Shown: piece after piece, positions 34,996 to 46,612 of the stretch | Layout: the number at the start of each line of letters is the position of its first letter | How positions within the stretch are numbered: position 1 is the first letter of the stretch | Assembly: GCA_036897095.1 (NCBI GenBank) | Contig: JAYMSP010000028.1 | Span: 1 to 64,000, forward strand | Direction: 5' to 3' | DNA: 64,000 bases | From: Plantago elongata | Taxonomy: Eukaryota > Streptophyta > Magnoliopsida > Lamiales > Plantaginaceae | Made by a program: the position numbers and the translations under genes | The notes under the pieces: model-generated | Told to the model about the DNA's origin: nothing | Databases searched by the model: none | What the model saw: the letters and a program-made list of their open reading frames with translations, nothing else

Positions 34996-35541
34996 ATGGC
35001 TTTTAACCTTTCATATCTCATCACATTCGCAATGTTCGTCATCGTTTCAATCCCACATTGCTCTTGTATGAAACCCGGCTCTACTACCGGACAACTTATT
35101 GAAGATGTATGTTCACAGACAATTGACCACAATCTGTGCCAGTACATTTTTGAGACATACCTATATTCTCCTAACACAGATGTCAGAGGTTTGTGCCAAC
35201 TATCAGTCACTCATGCACTAGAAGAGGTATCCAGCACCAAGAAGTTCATAGAACAATCGGCAGCCAGAGTGAAGGATAAGACTACTAAGGATCTGTACAT
35301 GATTTGTCAAGCCGCGTACGACAATTTGACGAATGAACTGGTTGATGCGAATCTTGCATTTGCCAGGGGAGATTTTAGATCAGTGGTTTATTCCATCGGA
35401 AAATGTGATAGATTTATCGACGATTGCGAAAATGTTCTCGGTAAAGATTTTCCTCCGTTGAGTAGCAGAAATAGGCAAAACAAAGTCTTGATGAGTATGT
35501 CACTTGTTACTGCTCACCGGATTTTAGGTGACAAGTTTTAA
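34996..35541 (+). CDS. Pectinesterase/invertase inhibitor-domain protein, 181 aa
   Basis: Intronless gene for a 181-residue secreted protein. The signal peptide covers about residues 1-24 (hydrophobic YLITFAMFVIVSI). The PMEI domain follows, with the four conserved cysteines of the two disulfides: C39 and C48 in the N-terminal hairpin (VCSQTIDHNLC), then C104 and C144 in the four-helix bundle. Members inhibit either pectin methylesterases or vacuolar/cell-wall invertases in the apoplast or vacuole; sequence alone cannot separate these two roles. An extra cysteine (C67) is present. The gene sits on the opposite strand between two CYP81 genes and ends tail to tail with the second, 183 bp away. 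Confidence 0.88.
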   Translation: MAFNLSYLITFAMFVIVSIPHCSCMKPGSTTGQLIEDVCSQTIDHNLCQYIFETYLYSPNTDVRGLCQLSVTHALEEVSSTKKFIEQSAARVKDKTTKDLYMICQAAYDNLTNELVDANLAFARGDFRSVVYSIGKCDRFIDDCENVLGKDFPPLSSRNRQNKVLMSMSLVTAHRILGDKF

Positions 35542-35724
35542 TAGCTAGCTAGCTTGATGGGTCATGGGTTATTGCCTTATTAAAACAATGTAACAGCACA
35601 AAACTAATTAACAGTTTATTGAATTAAAATTACATTTTATGGGACATTATTATTTTAAATTAGCATTTATATATCCCAATGTTCTTATGACAGTATTTTA
35701 CATAAACCAGACTCTTTCAGAATC

Positions 35725-37368
35725 TCAAATAACATGTGATAGCAATTTCTGCAATGGGAATCTTGGCCTACATTTGGCCATAAGTGGGTTGGCTTTAGGC
35801 ATAGTAAGCCCAGGCCCTTCACTCATATCCACCAAACCTTCACCAACATTTTCCCAATCAAAACACTGAATAAGACTCCCCAAACCCAAACCAACAACAT
35901 GCATTGCCAAATTCTCCCCAGGACATCCCCTTCTGCCATACCCAAATGGCATCAGCATAAACCCATCTCTCTGCCCTTCCAGATTAACGAATCTCTCCGG
36001 CTTGAACTCTCTCGGCCTGTCCCATAACTTCGGATCATTCTGTACGGCCCACAAGTTGTACAGCAACATTGTTCCTTTCGGGACATGGTATCCTCCAACT
36101 GTGCATGAAGCGGATGACTCGTGAGGCACAAGGACAGGTGCGGCTGGGTACATACGAAGGGTTTCGTTAATGATACAGTGTAGGTATGGTAGGTTCGGAA
36201 GGTCGGAATCGTCTAGTAGCCTTGACTGTCCTATGACATTGTCAATTTCTTCCTGGGCTTTTGTTAAGGTCTCTGGATTGTTTAGTAGAAGTGATAAGCC
36301 CCATTCCGTTGTTGATACTGAAGTGTCCGTACCTGCTGTTAACATCACCTGCATGGTATATAGCTTTATGATTTCATGTTTCTTCCTGAATTGATGTTCT
36401 ATTTAAGTTCATTTCAGCATATTCTTAGAACCATAAACAACTTGAATAAAAAGATCAAGAACTACCTGACTCAAGCCTCTGATCATTTCATCGGTGTAGC
36501 ATTCGGGATCAGATTCTTGAAGTGAAAGCAGAACATCAATCAAAGTTTTCTCCCTTTGCCACTCACAACACTTCTTCTCATCAATCAACTCCTGAAAGAA
36601 CTTATCCCTTTTATCCCGAAGAACCACCAGCTTCTTCTCCAATTTATCAACACCAATCCACTTCAACAGTGGCACAAAATCACCAACATTAGTCGCACCG
36701 CTGACTCGAAAAGTCTCCGTTACAATCTCCTTAAACCTCCCCTGCTCCACAGATTCACCTGTTTCTCCTCCGAAATATCGTTTCCCTGCTATCATTCTCA
36801 TCATAATATTCAAAGTCAGGTTAAAGAAGGCCGTTCTCATATCCATTTCTACATACTCCCCTGAACTAGCCCTCTCCATAAGATGCTTTATGAGCAAATG
36901 GACCTCGTTTCTACGTAAACTAGCAAACATTTGAATCCGTTGAGCTGAAAATATCTCTGTAGAAGCTATGCGTCTCAAGTTGCGCCAGTGGTCGCCATAA
37001 GGCGCCCAAGTTAGCGTCGAATAGTTGCAACCGAGGATTTTCCCAGCAAGCAACCTGGGACGGTTAGAGAAAACTAGGTCGTTTTTTGTGAAACATTCTT
37101 CAGCTGCTGAAGGCGATGATATGAGGACGACTGCCCGGGAACCGAACTTGAGAAGTATTATCGGACCATATTTTCTCGAAAGCTTGGCTAAGCTTTGATG
37201 GAGAGGTTTCTTGAAGAGATGAAGATGGCCTATCACTGGCAGGGAGAAGAGAGGACTTGGTGGGAGATTCTGGAATCTTTTATGAGTGATTTGAGCTAGG
37301 AAGTAGATGGAAGCAATGAGGAAGAAGAAGGGTATGATCTCCATGGGAAGAGCAATTTTTTGGTTCAA
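35725..37368 (-). CDS. Cytochrome P450, CYP81 family, gene B, two exons, 500-508 aa
   Basis: Exons in transcript order are 36466-37368 and 35725-36348, with the intron at the conserved CYP81 site. The frame begins MNQKIALP, but the Met at 37344 (MEIIPFFFLIAS) directly precedes the membrane anchor and fits the family better, giving 500 residues. The I helix is canonical (TAGTDTS), ExxR is in NETLRMYP and the haem loop is FGYGRRGCPGE. It differs clearly from genes A and C, with an RMIAGKRYFGGE segment and a VDKLEKKLVVLRDKRDKFFQ linker, and is closer to the common CYP81D/B-like type. ER monooxygenase, substrate unknown. Head-to-tail with gene C about 660 bp away. Confidence 0.9.
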
Positions 37369-38025
37369 GAGATTGTCAACTGGTATACTTATGCCTTTTC
37401 AGAACTCTGTTTCTGATGCAGGATAATTGGTTTGTTTTTACATTGTTTAACATAGTCCATGATGCGAACATTTATGGAATCTTTTAGTATTTGTTTTGTT
37501 CTGCTTGACGAACCTGCAGGGTAATTCTTGTTGCAACTTCTTATGTTTGTGTTAGGTGACTAATGGAGTGTTCCAAGAAAATTTCATTGGTGATTTTGTT
37601 TTTTACAAATTTTACTGGTTTTTATTTTTCAGAAAACACGAAATTAACACGATGGAACGTCAGCCAGACAGTGATGCTTATGCTTGCTGGTTAGCATTAG
37701 ATGCTCCTGAAAATGAAGTTTTTTATGCTCTAGTTCTTGTAAGTTATTGTCAACCTTATTCTTTTGTCAAGATCTAGAGCTCATCAATTGCTGTCAGAGC
37801 CAGATAAATCGCTACATCTAGGCTAAGTCATGGTGACCCGTAGTGCAAGTGAGATAAAATCCTGAACTAGAGACGGTGTAATCTGGAAGTCTGGAACTAG
37901 AGATATACTGTATAAACTAATACAGGCAGGCACTGTGTTCATAAATACATTAGTCCAAATAGAAGGAACACTGAAAATTACTGAAATTGATCTAAGAGCC
38001 CAGTCTACAATAATAACAAAGACTC

Positions 38026-39864
38026 TCATTCAACTTCAGACTCAGAAAGAAGCTTGGCCACCAAGGAGCGCGGATAACATTTGCAAGTCAATGGTTGAGT
38101 TTTTGATGCTATGATACCTGAGACTTCATTCATATCAATTTCCCCAATCTTTTCAAAATCGAAGCATTGTATTAGTGAACCCAGAGAAAATGTTACATTC
38201 TGATGCCCCATTGCCTCACCTGGACAGGCCCTTCTCCCGAATCCAAAAGGCATAAACCTGCAATCATTTTTAACTCCTTCAAAATCTTGAAACCTCTCAG
38301 GCTTGAATTTTTCAGGTTCGTCCCAGTATTTTGGATTGCGATGAATATCCCACACATTTACGAAGAGCATGGTGCCTTTTGGGACAAAGAAGCCTCCTAC
38401 AACGCAGTCTTGGGATGATACATGAGGCATTAACAAAGGGGCAGGCGGGTGCAGGCGCAAGGTTTCGTTAATTATGCCCTGTAGATAGGGAAGATGTATC
38501 AGATCAGCCTCGTTCAAGAGACGGCCTTTCCCAATGACATTGTCGATTTCAGCCTGTGCTTTTGTTATAATGTCCGGATTGGCCAGAAGGCGTGAAAACG
38601 CCCACTCTAATGTATCCGAGGAAGTATTGGCTCCTGCTTGAATCAAAACCTATTTCAATTGGAGAACAACACAAAATCAGAACTCCACAAACATTTTATT
38701 CGGCCAAAATCTTTACATGGAACTAGCTAATGGTACAGAATGAAATACATTTGTTAGCAGAAATGTTACCAAAAGAAGGTTTCTGATCAATTCATCACTG
38801 TAGTATCGAGGGTCTTGCTTCTGCAAAGAGAGTAAAATTTGAGCCATGATTTTCTTGTCTCCATCTCCATTCGATGAGCCATCCATGGTTCGAAATTCTT
38901 CAACCAAATCCTGCATAAACCTGTCGCGTTTCTCCTGAATCAGCATTATCTTCTTCTCAGTATCCTTGTACCCACCAAACCATTGCATGAAAGGCATCAT
39001 ATCCACAACACTCGCGACAGCTCCTATTTTCGTACTCTCATCCACAATACTTTGAAAGCTGCTGGCCTGTTCGGTGTTCTGAATGTTTGTTCCGTAAAAT
39101 CTCTGGCCACAAATCATACCTTGTTGTAAACAAAACAACATATAAGACAGCAAGAACCAATCGAAATAAGTAAATCCGTGAAGAAGACTGATAATTGCGT
39201 TGTTCAGCTAATTAGTACTACATGTTCTAAAGGTCAAAGTTGTAGACACTGGTCTAGAATCTAGTCATTCATATTAATATTCAAATAAACGTAAACCTCG
39301 GACTTTAAAAATACCTGTCATGACATTAAACATAAACTCGAACAGGACAGTTTTCATCTCCACAACTCGATCAGGTTCACATTTCGCCAGTTTCCGGACC
39401 AGAAACAGGATCTCATCCCGACTCACATGCGAAAACATGTTCAATCTGTTTCCAGACAAAAGCTCAATAGTCGAGATCTTGCGAAGATTTCTCCAATGAT
39501 CACCATAAGGACACCAGGGGAGACTGGTGAAGTTATAACCGAAATGTTTCCCGAATAGGAAAGAAGGCCTATTGGCAAAGACAACATCATTCTTGGTAAA
39601 GCACTCTTCTGCTAAAACCGGAGACGAGATCAACAGAACAGGTCGAGAGCCTAGCTGAAGGGACAAAATGGGACCGTACTTTTTGGAGATCTCGGAAAGA
39701 GATCTGTGGAAAGGCTTCTTCAAGAGGTATAAATGGCCGATGAATGGTAAAGCTGGAAAAGGGCTTGGAGGGTGATTTCTGATGAGCTTGTGAAACAAGT
39801 GTCGGCTCGTAACGTATAGGAATAAGAGTAGAATTGGGGAAAGGTAGATGATGGTATTGTCCAT
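38026..39864 (-). CDS. Cytochrome P450, CYP81 family, gene C, three exons, 507 aa
   Basis: Exons in transcript order are 39315-39864, 38770-39119 and 38026-38649 (507 residues). The second intron is at the conserved CYP81 site. The first intron (39120-39314, 195 nt) is extra: it splits the Gly codon of [13 protein letters not shown], where genes A and B run straight through. Key motifs are present: hinge [29 protein letters not shown] and [11 protein letters not shown]. As in gene A, the I-helix acid is replaced by Asn (AGANTSS, Asn308). The likely substrate is unknown. The high similarity to gene A suggests a fairly recent duplication in the cluster, with the extra intron gained afterwards or lost in A. 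Confidence 0.9.
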
Positions 39865-41467
39865 GGTTATTGTCTTATTGGACTGTGGATTATGAATGGA
39901 AAAAAAATCTCAAGATTTGTTTCAGGATATAACTTGTTGGAGACAAAGGTTCAGGATTGTTTAATCTCGGACAGTCTGTATTCTCTGTTATTTTTCTTTA
40001 GGGAAATTACACATAGCACTATGGTTTATGATAAAACTACATATGGGCCATAATTCCATTAAAGTTCCACATTTGGACCTGCTAATTCGGAGAATTATTT
40101 TTTTTTGTTGTAAATGCTTTTATATGAGGCTAATGATTGGGTTTTGGTAAATTTAGCTCATATTCATTTTCGTTGATGCTTTGTTGTGACTCTAAGTTGA
40201 GTGGAAATCTAAAATTTAAGTTGATGTTCATGTAATTAAGAAGAATTAAGCCTTTGATTTGGGTTTAGGGAAGTGATTAGATGAAGTATGAATGTATAAT
40301 AGTCCAGTTTGAATGATTAGTTGAAGTATAATGATCCAGTTTAAACTTAATGTTCATGGAAAAGCTTCTTCGTTATTAACGCAACATCACGGTGCCTGCT
40401 TGGAATTTGATGGACTAGGATTGTTATAAAAGTAGCTAGGGAGACCTTGAGAGCGAACGCATCTAGAAAAGCCCAATTTCAAATTGTTTGTGCAAGCTTC
40501 AACGACCTTGTAATATTTCTTTTTCATTTATGTAAACTGTATATCAACATCCAAATCAATGTACTGCACTTATGTGGAAATGATTCAATCGTTTCATATA
40601 TAAAAAACACACTATTCATGTTTAATCATGAATAACAAAAAGGATGAAAATAAACGCTTATCACGCGTAGCGTGACACGTGTTTTATAGTTAAATAAATA
40701 ATTAAAAAAATACATAAAAGAGCCAATTTACATGATGGTCTTACATCCATTTAAAACCTGCTTAAAAAAATAATTACAATTATGGTCAATTTAATTTTTA
40801 TCCCTAATTTTCATAGTTGACTTTTTCGAAATACCCTTACTGCTTTTCCATTTATTTATAGCTCACACCAGTTATAATTTCGTATTTAGCAGATTCTTAC
40901 AAAAGGATGAACCATTCAAGTTCAATGCGACAAATTGGCATGCAATATAGCAACTAGTACACAAGCTTATGCAATATGTTGGCACCTAACGACTTTCAGA
41001 CCATCCCAGGAGAATAGTCGTAGATCCGATCAAATCGAATTAAAATTATCTAACCGAACTGAAATTGTATGAAAACATAAGATAACATATATCATTGAAC
41101 TAACAAAGAGTGTTTATATGCACTATCAAATCAAGATTGATTTTTCTGTTCTTAGCAACTAATTTGATTCCGCAATTTTAGTTAAATGATTTATCATAGG
41201 AACATGGTTTGGAAGAAGTATTTACTTGTGGAATAAGATATTTAAGGATTTGAAGGGACTTGAACTTGACATTTGACATATTGTCACAAAGAAGCAATGT
41301 TTGGATTGGACTTAAGAATCAAACAAACCACCAACGTTCTGAAGAGATTATCTATTGTACGATGTACATAATTAAGTTTTTAACCAAATGCAAAATTGTT
41401 GTAGAAGTGTGTATACAAGTGAAGTGTTCTCAAAATAAACTAATTTTGGAGAAATTATCTCAATAAA
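39865..41467. other. Intergenic region, nothing recognised
   Basis: About 1.6 kb between CYP81 gene C and the tRNA gene. AT-rich, without a convincing gene or transposon terminus. It includes the presumed promoter of gene C at its left end. Confidence 0.4.
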
Positions 41468-41551
41468 GTCAGGATGGCCGAGTGGTCTAAGGCGCCAGAC
41501 TCAAGTTCTGGTCCTCCAACGAGGGCGTGGGTTCAAACCCCACTTCTGACA
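41468..41551 (+). tRNA. tRNA-Leu (anticodon CAA)
   Basis: An 84-nt tRNA with a seven-pair acceptor stem (GTCAGGA with TTCTGAC, one G-T pair). It has the A box TGGCCGAGTGG, anticodon stem CCAGA/TCTGG, loop CTCAAGT with anticodon CAA at 41502-41504, a long variable arm typical of class II tRNA-Leu, and the B box GGTTCAAACCC. No intron is visible. CAA decodes UUG. T-rich tracts within 15-25 nt downstream can serve as Pol III terminator. Confidence 0.95.
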
Positions 41552-41564
41552 TATATTTTGTTCT

Positions 41565-42790
41565 TTTTTACTCGGCCATCCTCAATTTCATTATACTTGT
41601 TCACGAGTCACTATGCAATGAAATAATTTATTCTTTTTTTATATGTCCTTTTTTACTCGGCCATCCTCAATTTCATTATAGTCGTTCACGAGTCACTATG
41701 CCATGAAATAATTTATTCTTTTTTTACTCGGCCATCCTCAGTATCATTATAGGCATTAACTTGTTCTTTTCTACTCGGCCATCCTCGATATTGAGTCACT
41801 TTGCCATGAAATAATTATTCTTTTTTACTCGGCCATCATCGATCTCATTATAGGCATTAACTTGTTCTTTTTTACTCGACCATCTTCACTTTCATTATAG
41901 GCATTCGCCCACCTCAATATCATATTAACTTGTTCTTTTTTTCGCGGCCATCATCGATTTCATTATAGACATTTGGCCATCCTCGATATCACTATAGGCA
42001 GTAACTTGTTCTTTTTTACTAGGTCATCCTCGATTTCATTATAGGCATCAATCTTTTTTTACTCGGCCATCCTCGATCTCATTATAGGCATTAAAGAGTC
42101 ACTTGGCTATGACTTTCTTCTTTTTTACTCTCTCATCCTCGACTTTACTATAGCCATTAATGAGTCACTTTGTCATGAGTTTATTTTGTTCTTGTTTTTT
42201 TTATTCGGCCATTCTCGACTTTATTTTAAACATTAACAACTCATTATACTATGACTTTTACTCTTCAAAGAGACCATGTCTCTTTTTTACTCGGCTATCC
42301 TCAACTTCTTTATAAGCTCCGCCATTCTCGACTACATTATAGGCATTTACGAGTTACAACCATCCTCGATTTCATTATAAACATTAATAAGTCACTCCGC
42401 CAATACTTCATTAACGAGTCATTCTACTGTGACTTTTAGTACTATTTAAAGAGACAACGATCTTTTTTACTCAGCCACCCTCGACTTCAATCATAAGCTC
42501 GACCATTCTCAATTTCATTATAGGCAATTAGGCATTATCAAGTTACTCTGCCGTGACCTTTACTCTTCAAAAAGATAATGACCATATTTTGTAGCTGTTT
42601 GGATGGACATTTGAATGGGAATTTTGGTGAAAATTGTGTTTGGATTGACATTTGAGTGGAATATTTTAAGTGTATTTTAGGTCAAATAACTATACATCGA
42701 GCCAAATGAGAAATATTCAAATTCCCATCCAAACACCCCTTTGTTCTTTCTTACTGGCCATCCTCAACTTTATTTCATGGCTTGCTCTAC
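41565..42790. repeat. Degenerate tandem array with cores antisense to the tRNA-Leu 5' half
   Basis: About 14 irregular units of roughly 43-90 bp (and longer merged ones). Each starts with a T run and the core ACTCGGCCATCCT, followed by C(A/G)ATTTCATTATAGGCATTAAC and often GAGTCACTTTGCCATGA. Core starts include 41570, 41655, 41726, 41773, 41827, 41874, 42018, 42061, 42203, 42289 and 42470. The 13-nt core is the exact reverse complement of positions 41471-41483 of the adjacent tRNA-Leu. At least five units carry it perfectly; the rest have one to three changes. The array is interrupted by a MITE at 42592 and its last unit follows at about 42744. Confidence 0.8.
42592..42739. mobile_element. MITE related to family 1, inserted in the tRNA-proximal array
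   Basis: It starts TAGCTGTTTGGATGGACATT and ends with the inverted match CCCATCCAAACACCCC. It is flanked by TTTG on both sides (42588-42591 and 42740-42743). Removing it restores the array lead-in TTTTGTTCTTTCTTACTGG, so it landed in an already existing array. It shares GTGTATTTTAGG(T/C)CAAAT and CATCGAGCCAAAT with the element at 3379. Confidence 0.65.
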
Positions 42791-42994
42791 CGAAAAGAGC
42801 ATGACTTACTCCATACATAATCATACAAGATCATATAAGAGATCATTTCATCAACATAATTCTATATTAGAAGATAACACTATTCCATCTGTTAATGTTA
42901 AAACGATGACGTGAAATTAGTCTTAACACACCTAAACCTTTCCTTTATATACACCAAGCAAGGGACACAAAACAGACATCTTCAACTCTCTAGT

Positions 42995-44652
42995 CTACCC
43001 ATCAGCAGCTCTGAATATGGTCAACAAAGCAGAGAACAGATTAATGATATCCAGATACAGCGAAACCGCAGCCCAGATATACTGATCGTATGTGTATCTC
43101 TTGATCAGATTGTCAGTATCATAGACAATGTAGCCGCAGAAGATTACTGCTGCCAGACACCCGTAGATCATCACACTTATCCTACCCAGAGGAAAGAATA
43201 TCTGCAGGACAAATGTATACAATGTCATCCATGTGTTATTACCTCCACAATTTATTAAGAACTGATATGAAAATGCAAAAACAGTTACAGAACTGAAATG
43301 GCAGTCTCCATACCTGAATGAGCCCAAAAACTATGAGAACCATCAAAGCGCCAAACAAGAACGGCCCTAGGAAATTGAAATCTTGGCCTCTCCTTGCACC
43401 CCAAAATGTGTACAATGTGAGGCTAACCACCACAACAGCAGTCAGAATGAATGCCTCCAAAATAATTCTCCCTGAAATTCAAAGCGACACAAAACAAGAT
43501 GAGTTCAACATATCCTTTTTAAGACCAGTGTATCAAAGACAAGTCAGGGATACCATAAAACTAATTTATCTAGGATAAACGAAGTAAATCCCTATACAAA
43601 CCACTCAACAATATGAACAAAGAAAAGCTACTATACGATACAACTGGATGTTCTCTGTTGTAACATTACTAAATGATTTCACCCGGACTCCCTTTTCAAG
43701 AATCCTACTATATTTCCATAAGCATATACAGGTCATGTGCCTTGACTCCTCACCACAGATTATGAGGAGATACACATATGATATCGTATTCTTAACATGA
43801 AGCTTAACACATTAAGTATACCAACCTAAAGAGCAAACCAAACAGAAGATGTAAACCAAAGGCGCACAAACTGAAACAAGACAATCTAATGTAGAACTAA
43901 TTAACATAAGAAAACGAACATCCGAATACACAAATAACTCTGCATCCTAACATACACTACTGCAAACTGCTTTCATATCCAAAACACAACCGCCACTAAA
44001 ACTCACAAAGCTAATTATTCTTGATACTTGCATTACAACTACACAAACAAAAATAAGAATTCAGTGAACAACGGAACACAATCAAACATAAGTCGACAAC
44101 ATTACATAACACATCTAACCAAAAATTAAAGAATAGAGAGAAGTCATAACTTTTATCAGCAACAGAACCTTACAGAGAAGAAGAATTCAATGAAAAACGC
44201 AACTCACCGCTTGTAAAAGCACAAGTCAATCCCAATGCGAAAGCCATGGTGACCGTAAAAAGCCCAAGCAGCAAATAATTCACCGGATGCTTCTGGTAAT
44301 AGTAAAACAACGGACACAAAACTGCAATTCCCAAAACCAAAAATCAACACAAAATTCAAACAAAAAAAAAACCCCAAAAACAATTGCCAAGATTAAAACT
44401 TAAACCCATACCAATAAAAGGCGTGATGATCAAAACAATCCAAAGCGCCAAACCAGCCCTGGTAGTAGCGAAAAAGTGCGAAATAGGATGAACCGTAACG
44501 ACAACAGAAGCAACAGCAACAGTGAGAAGCAATTGCAGAGTGACAATCGAATAGACTTTCCGAATAAAGGACCACCGGAGCTGCGGGCTCTCCAGCATCA
44601 TCGGGTACAGCGGCCTGGTACCCGCTTCCACATCGTTTTTGTTACCAAACAT
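42995..44652 (-). CDS. LFG4: LIFEGUARD/Bax inhibitor-1 family membrane protein, four exons, 239 aa
   Basis: Exons in transcript order are 44412-44652, 44208-44321, 43314-43471 and 42995-43201 (239 residues, the length I recall for Arabidopsis LFG4). It has seven predicted membrane helices. Family signatures include CAFTSGRIILEAFILT, YTFWGARRGQDFNFLGPF and, near the C-terminus, YDTDNLI with the acidic pair thought to gate calcium leak in the TMBIM family. These are ER/tonoplast/Golgi membrane proteins that restrain programmed cell death and modulate responses to biotrophic fungi. The start is the Met of MFGNKNDVEAG. Upstream in-frame codons in the leader lack family similarity. Distinguishing LFG4 from its close paralogues needs a tree. 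Confidence 0.9.
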
Positions 44653-44959
44653 TCTTTTTTGTTTTCTTGTTACGATCAATTGAAAATGATAGGTTTTGTT
44701 TGCGAAATTGATGGTTTTGGGTGATCTTCTTGTTGTGTGTATTGCGGATTTTGTGATTGCTTGATGGCGAGGAGAAGTTCGAAGATGATCGTATAAGTAA
44801 GTAATCCAAAACAAAAAGTGGCGGTTCAAATGCAACGAACCTTCGTTGCGTGTGGGTTACACGTGTCCACAGATTCTAGGACCTTCGTTTTTACGTGTTT
44901 CATTCTTCATTAAGTACTCTCTACTTCTTTCTGGATTTTCTATTCGACAGCCGACTTTT

Positions 44960-45185
44960 TCTACGTTCCATTTGAAATGACATATATTTTTATTTTAATC
45001 GTCCCGTTAATAATAAAGTATATTTTATTTTTAACGATAACCCTACAATACAACTCATTTTCAACCACACATATTAAAATTGTATATACTTTTATATTTT
45101 AAATTCATTTTTAATCATATTCTAATTTTTTTTTAAAATCGTATATTTTAAATATGTTTCGTTTTTAACGGGACAGAGGGATAGA
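44960..45185. mobile_element. Stowaway/Mariner-like MITE remnant
   Basis: The right end TTAACGGGACAGAGGGATAG is the typical reverse-complement form of the plant CTCCCTCCGTCCC terminus. The left side has ACGTTCCATTTGAAATGACA, a decayed counterpart, plus an internal AATCGTCCCGTTAA. The interior is AT-rich. Limits approximate. Confidence 0.45.
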
Positions 45186-45875
45186 TGATAAGTTTCTATT
45201 CAATGACGCTGCATACAATAGTTAGGACAGGAAAACATTTTGTTGATAGAGTATGATAATTAGGAAATATCTATTATCGTGAAACATTGATATGTGAATT
45301 GAATTTGAATTAAACAAGAATTTATTAAGAATTTTTGTAATCGTGGCAAATTTGTTATCTTTGTTTGACAAAGTTAGCTTAGCCGGAAATTTCATTTGTA
45401 GTTGAGAAGGTAGCTAGAAGCTTGTCAGGTAGTTTTTCTTCAACAAGCTTACTTGATTAACTTTTCAAATCAGCATTTCAATTAATTTATTTAAAAAAAT
45501 TACGCGCTCACGTAATAAATTTTTATTAGAAAAATTTATTGAACTAAAAAGCTAGTGGTAAACATGATTTTAATATGTATTTTTTTTTACTGCAACATTT
45601 TTCTTATAAGATTGTGAATTGTAAGACTATTGAATAATTAATCATGTTTATTCATAGAATGATGTAGGGTATATATACAAAATATAAGAAGTTATGTCTA
45701 ATCTAATTAGGAATTAGGAGAATAAGACTAATCTAACTAAGACTCTAATAAATATAGATATGTCTAGTCTAACTAGGATTACATTGTTTATCATGAATCA
45801 TTATACTACTATCTAAATATGATGAGGTTTTTTTAATACATCAAGGAGTTGATATGATGATACAATACTTCAATC

Positions 45876-45947
45876 AAGAGTAACTCAGTTAGTAATATAT
45901 TTTTAATAGTAAATTGAAAGTTTGAGTCACCTTTAATTTAAAAAAAT
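45876..45947 (+). mobile_element. Possible tRNA-derived SINE fragment
   Basis: AGAGTAACTCAGTTAGTA resembles a Pol III A box and GAAAGTTTGAGTCACC a B box, followed by an A run (AAAAAAA near 45941-45947). The arrangement matches the SINE at 13079. No clear target-site duplication was found. Confidence 0.4.
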
Positions 45948-46330
45948 CATTATATTTCAAGTTATTTTGTCGTTCTTCAGATCCATTGTTTTGCACAATT
46001 GTAAATGGCTTGTGTAATGCTTCAATTTTCGGTAAAGTCGACATGGATTTGAAATCATACCAATAACATTTTTGTATTTATTTATTTGGAGTCATTCATT
46101 AATATTTTTGTTATAATCTTATATTTTGTGGTCTACAAGGAAGTTTTACGATGTTTAGACTGGTGATGGAAATGTAAAAAAGAAACACATATTAATATCT
46201 ATTAAGTGACTCCTAAGAAGTGGAGTATTTCCAGGATGTCGGGTTTAAATTCAATATCAAAACTTTAAATTTGTAATATTTCACTTCTCGAAATATTATA
46301 CAAGGCCTCTTTAGACCAAAACATACATAG

Positions 46331-46612
46331 GTGAGGACTCGCTCGTGACGAAAACATATTTTTAAAGGTAACAAAACGGGCTGGATAGTAAATTATTTAG
46401 GAAAAATTACAAAACCCACCATTCCTCTTTGTCCTCATCTCAAATAACCCTATGTTGTTTGAAGTATTACAAATCATTCATAAAATGAACTGTTTTCAAA
46501 AACTAATTACAAACAGTTTCAAAAGTAAACGCCAAATTCTCTGTATGATGAGGACTCATGATAAAAATATATTTTTAAAGGTAACAAAATGTGATGGATA
46601 GTAGGTTATTTA
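46331..46612. repeat. Pair of dispersed direct repeats, about 70 bp
   Basis: A segment beginning GTGAGGACTCGCTCGTGACG and containing CATATTTTTAAAGGTAACAA recurs about 210 bp downstream as GATGAGGACTCATGATAAAA with the same ATATTTTTAAAGGTAACAAA core and a shared GGATAGTA tail. Roughly 80 percent identical by eye. Confidence 0.5.

Noticed and set aside
37556-37777. 73-aa open frame with QPDSDAYACWLALDAPENE upstream of CYP81 gene B
   Set aside because: It looks a little like an exon but matches no family I know, and no neighbouring exons extend it. It is left out as unsupported.
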